Assembly: GCA_029934845.1 (NCBI GenBank)
Contig: JAOZLN010000179.1
Location: forward strand, 1-5,660
Reading direction: 5' to 3'
Source of the DNA: Candidatus Sabulitectum sp.
GTDB lineage: Bacteria; Fermentibacterota; Fermentibacteria; Fermentibacterales; JCC-6
DNA: 5,660 bases
Positions 1 through 5,247 of this stretch are shown in pieces (positions within the stretch are counted from its first letter, which is position 1; each line of letters opens with the position of its first letter). Under the pieces are notes generated by a model that was not told the origin of the DNA, made no database searches, and worked only from the letters and a program-made list of their open reading frames with translations. The translations under genes and the position numbers were made by a program.

Positions 1-2
1 AC

Positions 3-770
3 GACGAGATCGGTAAATGGCTCAGCAAACTTGAAAGTACCGGAACGCAGCACCGCATGTTTGATCTGGGTAAGATCCGGAATCTGGGGGCTGCAGATTC
101 TTTCCCTCTTTTACTTCCTGACCCTGACCGGAGATTTACCTCTGATTCTTCCGTTCCACCCCATGACATGACCCGTTATGAATACGGCAGAATCCTGGGC
201 GTTCCAGGAATAAACCCAATGGATGAAAATCTTAACGGATTGCACCTCTGGCATCTTATCACTGACAATGCTCTTCTTTTCGAACTGCTGAACCTCAGGA
301 TAGAGAAATGGGGGCAATTCAAGACTCTGCTCAACCACGGCGGCAGAAAATTATTTACTGGCTCGGAAAAGCAGCTTGATACTCTTTATGCAACTGCCGC
401 CGCAGTGAAAAATGCCTGCAGATGCTGGCGCATCGGCCGGAGTGAGAAAGTGAACCGAATGGTTATTCAAAATTCAGGTTGTGTTTCGAAAAACTTCATT
501 GATCCTGTTACCAGACTTGCAGAAAATCTTGAGGGCAACGGTGCGGCGATCATCGCCGGTCTGAAAAACAAAGAAATTCGAAGATGGCCTACTTCTAAGA
601 CAGAGGAGCTTCAGGATTACTTCCAGGAAAATGGCTATATCTCTACTGAAACCGTACTTTCTCCAGAGGAGATCAGGGTTCATGTTCTTGCTGCACTGGC
701 AGAAGAACGGAATAGCAACCTTATTACATCAGATCATCTGGACCAGATCATCAACTTACTTCCCCGGTAA
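3..770 (+). CDS. hypothetical protein, C-terminal part (5' end outside the window)
   Basis: I do not recognise this protein. The frame stays open from base 3, 18 codons upstream of the first ATG at 57. That ATG has no Shine-Dalgarno sequence before it, so the gene most likely begins outside the window and 255 residues are visible. The product looks soluble: no signal peptide or membrane segment is seen in the visible part. Features include a Trp- and Leu-rich helical stretch (around LHLWHLITDN), a CRCW cysteine pair, and a charged C-terminal helix-rich segment beginning near SPEEIRVHVLAAL. It ends with TAA at 768-770 and converges on hcp across a 79-nt gap holding the hcp terminator. The other ATG-initiated frames here lie antisense to or out of phase with it. 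Confidence that it is coding is high; its function is unknown. Confidence 0.75.
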   Translation, partial: DEIGKWLSKLESTGTQHRMFDLGKIRNLGAADSFPLLLPDPDRRFTSDSSVPPHDMTRYEYGRILGVPGINPMDENLNGLHLWHLITDNALLFELLNLRIEKWGQFKTLLNHGGRKLFTGSEKQLDTLYATAAAVKNACRCWRIGRSEKVNRMVIQNSGCVSKNFIDPVTRLAENLEGNGAAIIAGLKNKEIRRWPTSKTEELQDYFQENGYISTETVLSPEEIRVHVLAALAEERNSNLITSDHLDQIINLLPR

Positions 771-794
771 AAAATTCAATTTCATTCTTCCTGT

Positions 795-831
795 AAAAAA
801 CAGGCCACCAGCAATAGAAGCCGGTGGCCTG
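795..831 (-). terminator. intrinsic terminator of the rrf2-hcp operon
   Basis: Read on the minus strand, a 12-bp stem (CAGGCCACCGGC with GCTGGTGGCCTG, one G-U wobble) closes a 7-nt loop and is followed directly by six T (plus-strand A795-800). It starts about 19 nt after the hcp stop. On the plus strand no T-run follows the stem, so it would terminate the upstream convergent gene only weakly. Confidence 0.88.
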
Positions 832-849
832 CCTGCTATCTCTATTCCG

Positions 850-2469
850 TTAACCTATCAGGTTTTTGATGTCGTCATCAACTGTACCTATTCCAGCGAT
901 ACCAAAGTTCTCAACAAGAACATTTACAACTGTAGGCGAAAGGAATGCCGGAAGTGTGGGCCCGAGATGGATATTCTTCACACCCAGGTGAAGCAGAGCA
1001 AGAAGCACTGTAACAGCCTTCTGCTCGTACCATGCTATGTTGTAAACGATCGGCAGCTCGTTGATGTCTTCCAGTTCGAATACTTCTTTCAGCTTGAGTG
1101 CGATCAAAGCAAGAGAGTAACTGTCGTTGCACTGACCTGCATCAAGAACCCGTGGAATTCCGCCGATATCGCCAAGGTTAAGCTTGTTGTAGCGGTACTT
1201 TGCACAACCTGCTGTAAGTATCACGGTGTCTTTGGGAAGAGCTTCTGCGAATTCTCTGTAGTAATCTCTGCTCTTGTGGCGACCGTCACAACCAGCCATA
1301 ACGATGAATTTTTTGATGGCACCGGACTTAACCGCTTCCACAACCTTGTCTGCAAGGGCAAATACCTGATGGTGGGCGAATCCACCAACGATGCTGCCAG
1401 TCTCTATCTCGATAGGAGCAGGAAGTGTCTTGGCCATTGCGATCACTTCCGAGAAATCTTTTTCACCATTCTCAGCTCTGTCTGCGATATTTGTAACACC
1501 CGGGAATGCAACATTGCCTGTGGTGAAAACGCGGTCAATGTATGATTTCTTCGGTGGAACAAGACAGTTTGTTGTCATTACAACAGGGCCGTTGAAGGAG
1601 GCAAATTCTTTATCCTGAAGCCACCAGGCATTACCGTAGTTCCCAACGAAATTGTCATAGTTTTTGAATGCAGGGTAGTAGTTGGCAGGAAGCATCTCAC
1701 CGTGGGTGTAAACATCAACACCTGTTCCCTGAGTCTGCTTCAGCAGTTCTTCCATATCCTTGAGGTCATGACCGGAAATAAGGATTGCGGGGTTGTTTCT
1801 AACACCAATATTCACTTCAGTGATCTCGGGATTACCGTATGTCTCTGTGTTTGCCTTGTCCAGTATGGCCATGGCTCCAACAGCTGCTTCGCCTGTTCTC
1901 ATCACAAGGGCGATCATTTCATCAACGCTGAAGTCCTTCGTTGTTGAAGCAAGCCCTTCAATCATAAAATCAAAGACAGCCTGATCCTCGAAACCAAGCA
2001 CATATGCATGCTCTGCGTATGCAGCAATTCCCTTAAGACCGTAAGTAAGAAGCTCACGGAGAGAACGAACATCCTCATTCTCTGTGGCAAGAACCCCAAC
2101 AGTTTCTGCTTTCTTCAGGAAGTCTTCTTTTGTCTCTGCAGTCCATACTGCGCTGTCATGAAGGTCGCCGGAAACATTGTATCTGGTCTTGATCTCTTCA
2201 CGAAGAGCCAGACCCTGTTTGATGATACCAATAAGGTTGTCATCATCAAAATTGACATTAGTGATCGTTGTAAAGAGGGACTTTGTTACAAAATGGCTGA
2301 TATCCTTATCGTTCTTACCTGCTTTGTCTGCAACAACACTGATGCCCTTTGCAGTGTAGATAAGAAGATCCTGAAGAATTGCAGTATCTCCCTTTTTTCC
2401 ACAAATACCGTTTACTGTGCACCCTTTGTTTCCCAGAGTTTCCTGGCACTGATAGCAGAACATACTCAT
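850..2469 (-). CDS. hcp: hybrid-cluster protein (hydroxylamine reductase / NO reductase)
   Basis: This is a cytoplasmic iron-sulfur protein of 539 residues, the usual length of full-length Hcp. The family carries an N-terminal Fe-S cubane and a hybrid Fe-S-O cluster; it reduces hydroxylamine in vitro and in E. coli acts as an NO reductase and S-nitrosylase. The N-terminal cysteines C5, C8, C17 and C23 (Cx2Cx8Cx5C) match the spacing of the [4Fe-4S] class I type found in strict anaerobes, not the wider spacing of the enterobacterial type. All hybrid-cluster ligands are present: H234, E258, C302, C394 (persulfide position), C422, C447, E482 and K484. The start is fixed by AAGGAG 6 nt upstream. 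It follows the Rrf2 regulator by 2 nt and ends at a strong terminator. No hcr reductase gene is beside it, as is common for class I. The protein appears intact. Confidence 0.98.
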   Translation of the reverse strand: MSMFCYQCQETLGNKGCTVNGICGKKGDTAILQDLLIYTAKGISVVADKAGKNDKDISHFVTKSLFTTITNVNFDDDNLIGIIKQGLALREEIKTRYNVSGDLHDSAVWTAETKEDFLKKAETVGVLATENEDVRSLRELLTYGLKGIAAYAEHAYVLGFEDQAVFDFMIEGLASTTKDFSVDEMIALVMRTGEAAVGAMAILDKANTETYGNPEITEVNIGVRNNPAILISGHDLKDMEELLKQTQGTGVDVYTHGEMLPANYYPAFKNYDNFVGNYGNAWWLQDKEFASFNGPVVMTTNCLVPPKKSYIDRVFTTGNVAFPGVTNIADRAENGEKDFSEVIAMAKTLPAPIEIETGSIVGGFAHHQVFALADKVVEAVKSGAIKKFIVMAGCDGRHKSRDYYREFAEALPKDTVILTAGCAKYRYNKLNLGDIGGIPRVLDAGQCNDSYSLALIALKLKEVFELEDINELPIVYNIAWYEQKAVTVLLALLHLGVKNIHLGPTLPAFLSPTVVNVLVENFGIAGIGTVDDDIKNLIG

Positions 2470-2471
2470 GA

Positions 2472-2975
2472 TTATCTCCTTGATTTTCTTCCAGGTTGTA
2501 TTCCTGGAAACCTTTGTTGATCCGTATCGTTATCGTTACTTTTTCCCGTTGCCGGAAGACCAATATCCCTATCCATGTAGTCAGCCAGAGTTACTGAACC
2601 CAGGTGCTTCTGAAGAAGAGCTTCAGTATCAGAGATCAGCTCGCTGAAAAGGCAAACGTCCAGCGAACAGTGCTTGCCTCTGCCGAACAGACAGGCCGAC
2701 ACATCCGGCTCGCCATCGACTGCTATGTAAACATCAAGAAGTGATACTTCAGCTGGATCAACTGCAAGGAAATAGCCACCTCCCGGCCCCCTGACCGCCC
2801 CGGCAAAACCACACTTTATCAATCTCTGTAAAACCTTTGATGAGTGGTTGGCGCTGATGTTAAAAGCTTCGGCAATTCTGCTGTTACTCTGCAGTTCTCC
2901 CTGCTTTTCTGCAAGCAGAATTAAAGCATGCATTGCAATGGAAGCCGCTTCAGAGATCTTCAACAACTGACTCAA
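2472..2975 (-). CDS. Rrf2-family transcriptional regulator, probable Fe-S sensor (NsrR/IscR-like)
   Basis: This is a DNA-binding regulator of the Rrf2 family, which uses an Fe-S cluster to sense NO, iron-sulfur status or redox state. I place the start at TTG 2975, giving 167 residues that begin MSQLLKISEAASIAMHAL, the usual family N-terminus. An AGAGAGG sequence lies about 7 nt before it. The ATG at 3015-3017 has no Shine-Dalgarno and sits between the candidate -35 and -10 boxes. The winged helix-turn-helix spans about residues 28-70 and contains the wing motif RGPGGGYFL. Three candidate cluster ligands are C95, C103 and C108, spaced Cx7Cx4C rather than the Cx5Cx5C of IscR; a further C55 lies in the DNA-binding domain. 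A polar tail of about 25 residues follows residue 140. The stop is 2 nt from hcp, so hcp is the likely target and autoregulation is likely (inference). Confidence 0.9.
   Translation of the reverse strand: MSQLLKISEAASIAMHALILLAEKQGELQSNSRIAEAFNISANHSSKVLQRLIKCGFAGAVRGPGGGYFLAVDPAEVSLLDVYIAVDGEPDVSACLFGRGKHCSLDVCLFSELISDTEALLQKHLGSVTLADYMDRDIGLPATGKSNDNDTDQQRFPGIQPGRKSRR
2476..2481 (-). promoter_or_regulatory. ribosome binding site of hcp, inside the end of rrf2
   Basis: AAGGAG lies 6 nt before the hcp ATG and within the last codons of the upstream regulator. It selects the first ATG of the MSMF start over the second and indicates translational coupling of the two genes. Confidence 0.85.
2489..2509 (-). 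repeat. perfect inverted repeat upstream of the hcp start
   Basis: TTCCAGG and CCTGGAA form a perfect 7-bp inverted repeat around a 7-nt spacer, 20 nt before the hcp start and inside the 3' end of the regulator gene. In RNA it would be a hairpin ending 7 nt before the hcp Shine-Dalgarno. It could be an operator, an mRNA processing or stability element, or chance; the sequence alone does not decide. Confidence 0.5.
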
Positions 2976-3004
2976 TGTTCGCCCTCTCTTTCTATCATAG
3001 TGGT

Positions 3005-3033
3005 ACCCTAATGCCACATTCGAAAATTGTCAA
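3005..3033 (-). promoter_or_regulatory. candidate sigma70-type promoter of rrf2-hcp
   Basis: On the minus strand a perfect -35 TTGACA (3028-3033) is followed after 17 nt by a weak -10 TAGGGT (3005-3010). The predicted transcript would start near 2998, leaving a leader of about 23 nt that contains the Shine-Dalgarno of the TTG start. A second possible -10, TATGAT at 2994-2999, lacks a matching -35. Confidence 0.45.
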
Positions 3034-3042
3034 CCTTTCCGA

Positions 3043-3071
3043 TTGCAACTTCATGCCAGGTGGATCATATT
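3043..3071 (+). promoter_or_regulatory. candidate promoter of the divergent CxxC gene
   Basis: TTGCAA (3043-3048) and CATATT (3066-3071) are separated by 17 nt, each matching consensus at four of six positions. A start near 3078 would give a short leader including the AAGGAG of the gene at 3095. The -35 box lies 9 bp from the opposing TTGACA, so one bound regulator could affect both directions. Confidence 0.4.
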
Positions 3072-3094
3072 GCAAAGATGCAGGAAGGAGCTTC

Positions 3095-3529
3095 ATGGAT
3101 AATTTTATTGAGAGCATGCAGGAAAGAGTTCTTCCGGACTGTTTCGAACTAAAAAGAATGCCATTTTATTTTGAGAACCTGAATGAATTCCTCACAGTGG
3201 TGGATGATACTCAAAGATTTCTCAGCTATGTTCAAGGGACAACTGGTTTTCCCTGTGAGAACTGTTACTCTGATGTATTTTACAGTGGTTTTCTTGGAAG
3301 CTATGCCTTGGCTCTGTGGTTCATGGAATTCGACCATGACAACTGGTTCTCATTCAACGACGTTCTCACAGAAACAAAAAAGTACCTTAACTCCTACTCT
3401 TCAGTCTCAAACAGGCGAGAGCTGAGATTGATCAAAGGTTCGTTTCCACCAATGAATCTGGATCTGCCTGTTGTGGTAGATTACGAAAATCATTCGGTTA
3501 CAGTATGGACCGGAAAACTCACAGACTGA
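3095..3529 (+). CDS. hypothetical protein with a CxxC motif
   Basis: I do not recognise this protein of 144 residues. The start at 3095 is chosen because AGGAAGGAG stands 4 nt before it; the open frame extends further upstream but would run into the regulator on the other strand. The product is rich in aromatic residues and acidic overall, with no signal peptide and no clear membrane segment. Visible features are a CENC cysteine pair at 54-57, an aromatic stretch at about 61-87 (including ALALWFMEFDHDNWF), a basic NRRELRLIK segment at 106-114, and a beta-like C-terminus (LPVVVDYENHSVTVWTG). It is divergent from rrf2 across 119 bp with back-to-back promoters, and its last 11 bp overlap the end of elbB on the other strand. 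CxxC could bind metal or be redox-active; this is inference only. The clean ribosome binding site makes it likely real. Confidence 0.75.
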   Translation: MDNFIESMQERVLPDCFELKRMPFYFENLNEFLTVVDDTQRFLSYVQGTTGFPCENCYSDVFYSGFLGSYALALWFMEFDHDNWFSFNDVLTETKKYLNSYSSVSNRRELRLIKGSFPPMNLDLPVVVDYENHSVTVWTGKLTD

Positions 3530-4169
3530 TCAGCTTTTCCAGGGCGTTAATCATGCTTTCCGCACCTTTCAATACCTGTGCCGGACCGTCTGCGGTCATG
3601 TATGCCGGGGTAGTTACCACTCTGTTCTTATTGTCTGTGTACGATTCTTCCGGAGAACAGTCAAAATGCTCGCAACCCATTTTTCTGATCTTTTCAGCAG
3701 TACCGTGATCTGTTCCTGTAGTAACTGCTACCCCTGGAATACATCGAGCCACAAGAGCAGGAGCGATACACATTGCGCCAATGGGAATTCCTCTTCTGTG
3801 CGCACTCTTGATAAAAGCCTCTACTTCCGGATGCACCTGACATGATTCTTCACGCAGAGCAAAATCGCAAAGGGTCAATGCCGCTCCCATACCTCCTGGA
3901 ATAACTATAGCGTCAATGCTGTCAAGCAGTTCTTCTGCGAGGGCATTAACTGATCCACGGGCAATTCTGGCACTTTCCTCCAGGGCATTTCTGGGTGCAA
4001 TGTTCTTTCCGCTCATGTAAGAAACGGTTCTTTTCTGGGGCACATCAGGAGCAGTGTAAACAATATTCCAGCCTTTCTGATCAATGGCAATTGCTGCAGC
4101 AACGCTTTCGTGGATCTCTGCCCCATCCATGTTGCCGCACCCGGAAAGAAGTATTGCAATTCTGAACAT
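3519..4169 (-). CDS. elbB: ElbB-like glyoxalase-type protein, DJ-1/PfpI (GATase1) superfamily
   Basis: This cytoplasmic protein of 216 residues has nearly the same length as E. coli ElbB, long linked to early isoprenoid biosynthesis and later described as having weak glyoxalase activity. Family signatures are present in order: the N-terminal LLSGCGNMDGAEIHES with conserved E18, the APD segment near 40, the PGGMGAA loop at 91-97, the nucleophile elbow GAMCIAPA with C134, TGTDHGTAE at 151-159, and the C-terminal VVTTPAYM at 184-191. The ATG at 4169 has AAAGGA 6 nt upstream. It overlaps the plus-strand CxxC gene tail to tail and is divergent from the exported protein at 4263 across a 93-nt gap. 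I saw no convincing promoter in that gap and no terminator between the convergent stops. The physiological substrate is unknown. Confidence 0.93.
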   Translation of the reverse strand: MFRIAILLSGCGNMDGAEIHESVAAAIAIDQKGWNIVYTAPDVPQKRTVSYMSGKNIAPRNALEESARIARGSVNALAEELLDSIDAIVIPGGMGAALTLCDFALREESCQVHPEVEAFIKSAHRRGIPIGAMCIAPALVARCIPGVAVTTGTDHGTAEKIRKMGCEHFDCSPEESYTDNKNRVVTTPAYMTADGPAQVLKGAESMINALEKLISL

Positions 4170-4262
4170 TTTTCATCCTTTCAGCGGTGTATTGAAAAAA
4201 AACACTTTCCTTGTTATCTAATGGGTATCATATACAACGGAGTATGGAAGGAAGGAAACACC

Positions 4263-4925
4263 ATGAAATTAGTCAAAGCAATTTGTATGACAGCGTTTCT
4301 CGCAGTGGGACAAGGTTGTTACTACGGTTCAATGATCGGGGCAAGAACCCTGGGTGAGAACCATATGACTGTTACAGGGGCTGTTGCTATGCCTGCATAT
4401 TTTAATGCAGATGACCGACGAGAAGCAGGAGAAGAAGATATCGATAATGTACCTGTTTCTCCCAGCGTTACTTTTCTTTCCGGCGCCACCGAAAAGATAG
4501 ATATAGGAATTTCAGGCAGGGCGTGGGGTATTGGCCCTGTGATGAGAGTGGGTTTTTTCGGTCCAACGAACAAAGCTGCCCTTTCTCTTATTGCAGGGGC
4601 AAGCTATATCGTACCGGCAAAACTTCTTTCCACCCAATTCGGCATTTCAGCAGGTTATCTTCTGGGTTCTTCGCTTGAAGTGTACGCTGGATGGGATGCC
4701 GGGTACGGGCCTGATCTTATAAACATTCCAGAAAATTCAGATGGGAACAACGACTGGGACGAAGTGGAGAACAAACTGCACCACAGTATCAACGCTGGCG
4801 TAATGTACGGTCTTTCCGGTAGCGAAGAGGAAGAATGGATACCGGAGTCAATCGGCTTTGAGTTTGCCATTCCAATGGATCTTGCAAAAAACCTTGTGAT
4901 GTTCGGCCTTGCGGTTACATACTGA
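4263..4925 (+). CDS. exported protein, probable outer-membrane beta-barrel or lipoprotein
   Basis: I do not recognise the family. The 220-residue product begins with a signal peptide (basic MKLVK, hydrophobic AICMTAFLAVG) followed by a cysteine at 19 that could be a lipidation site. The preceding GQG is not a good lipobox because the -3 residue is Gly instead of Leu, so ordinary export is also possible. The rest alternates hydrophobic and polar residues in strand-like segments (about 78-100, 105-118, 125-147, 174-184 and 196-220), is Gly- and aromatic-rich, and ends in Tyr, all typical of small outer-membrane barrels. An acidic loop lies at 156-170. The start is set by GGAAGG 7 nt upstream; the frame also runs upstream to 4110, but that part is antisense to elbB. 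It stands alone on this strand, divergent from elbB. Its stop codon overlaps the T-run of a minus-strand terminator. Confidence 0.85.
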   Translation: MKLVKAICMTAFLAVGQGCYYGSMIGARTLGENHMTVTGAVAMPAYFNADDRREAGEEDIDNVPVSPSVTFLSGATEKIDIGISGRAWGIGPVMRVGFFGPTNKAALSLIAGASYIVPAKLLSTQFGISAGYLLGSSLEVYAGWDAGYGPDLINIPENSDGNNDWDEVENKLHHSINAGVMYGLSGSEEEEWIPESIGFEFAIPMDLAKNLVMFGLAVTY

Positions 4926-4950
4926 AAAACCCGGCCACCGAAGCAGCCGG
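4925..4950 (-). terminator. minus-strand intrinsic terminator with UUCG tetraloop
   Basis: On the minus strand, CCGGCTGC and GTGGCCGG form an 8-bp stem (two G-U wobbles) closed by C(UUCG)G, a very stable tetraloop, and followed by G and five T. On the plus strand the wobbles become two mismatches and no T-run follows, so it is oriented for a minus-strand transcript. No intact minus-strand gene ends here. Confidence 0.75.
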
Positions 4951-4975
4951 ATTACTGACTTTTAAAAACAGGGAC

Positions 4976-5128
4976 TTAGAATGCTGCTTTGATCGCACCC
5001 CGGGAGTTTCTCTGAAGGGACGTCTCAGTACTTGAAAGAACAAAAGAAGCACCGTAGGAAGCAGGGTTCTGAAGAGTCTTCGCTTGTGGAAGCCCAACTG
5101 TATATAATACTATGTTGTCAAGATTTTG
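4976..5128 (-). pseudogene. possible remnant of a minus-strand gene, or body of a small RNA
   Basis: A minus-strand frame of 50 codons is open from the codon after a TAG (5129-5131) to a TAA at 4976-4978, only about 26 nt before the strong minus-strand terminator. It has no ATG, GTG or TTG start in frame. The translation looks protein-like (for example VGLPQAKTLQNPASYG near its middle and GAIKAAF at the end), with no homologue that I recognise. Either it is the surviving 3' end of a decayed gene, or the reading frame is incidental and the region encodes a noncoding transcript. Confidence 0.3.
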
Positions 5129-5132
5129 CTAA
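5104..5132 (-). promoter_or_regulatory. candidate minus-strand promoter feeding the UUCG terminator
   Basis: TTAGCA (5127-5132, four of six consensus matches) and TATTAT (5104-5109, five of six) are spaced by 17 nt on the minus strand. Initiation near 5097 would give a transcript of about 170 nt ending at the terminator at 4925. The same AT-rich block reads TATAAT (5103-5108) on the plus strand, where it could be the -10 of the gene at 5248, but no good plus-strand -35 is seen. Confidence 0.35.
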
Positions 5133-5177
5133 GGTGAAAATTTTTTCTTGAATAATTAGCATCTGACAGAATATGGC

Positions 5178-5218
5178 ACGCTGTAAAGAACCGCAGCGTA
5201 TTACTAACGCTGTTCTTT
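5178..5218 (+). promoter_or_regulatory. leader element with mutually exclusive hairpins
   Basis: Three segments can pair in two exclusive ways: ACGCTG (5178-5183), CAGCGT (5194-5199) and ACGCTG (5207-5212). The middle segment can pair with either neighbour. The downstream hairpin is extended by AAAGAA (5185-5190) with TTCTTT (5213-5218) around a 3-nt bulge and has a 7-nt loop. It ends 18 nt before the GGAGG ribosome binding site of the FG-GAP gene. It may be a regulatory leader, or a weak bidirectional terminator of the A-tract/T-tract kind. Confidence 0.4.
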
Positions 5219-5247
5219 AGGATCGTCAAAAAAGAGGGAGGATTTCC

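Larger units (their letters stand above)
4926..5247. other. 322-nt intergenic region without an intact gene
   Basis: This stretch between the exported protein and the FG-GAP gene holds the UUCG minus-strand terminator at its left end, the start-less minus-strand frame, the AT-rich promoter-like block at 5101-5132, a T-rich patch near 5141-5149, and the alternative hairpins and ribosome binding site of the right-hand gene. I see no tRNA-like fold or tandem repeat in it. Confidence 0.7.

Noticed and set aside
631..1545. Long plus-strand open frame (about 304 codons) across the end of the left gene and hcp
   Set aside because: It is antisense to the clearly conserved hcp, starts inside another gene, and its translation shows no family features; it is a by-product of hcp codon usage.
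2008..2520. Plus-strand open frame of 170 codons opposite the start of hcp
   Set aside because: It is antisense to hcp and rrf2, with a Cys-rich translation of no recognisable kind.
2972..2998. Eight-codon minus-strand leader frame (MIEREGEH) whose TGA overlaps the TTG start of rrf2
   Set aside because: It has no ribosome binding site and its ATG lies at or before the likely transcription start; the overlap is probably chance.
4110..4262. Upstream extension of the exported protein's frame to an ATG at 4110
   Set aside because: The extension is antisense to the start of elbB and would bury the signal peptide; the ribosome binding site supports 4263.
4170..4262. Divergent promoter pair between elbB and the exported protein
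   Set aside because: AT-rich -10-like sequences (TATCAT, TATACA) are present, but none has a convincing -35 at proper spacing on either strand, so no promoter is called.
4915..5097. Minus-strand frame of 60 codons starting at TTG 5097
   Set aside because: It has no Shine-Dalgarno, and it reads through the strong minus-strand terminator into the end of the opposing gene.
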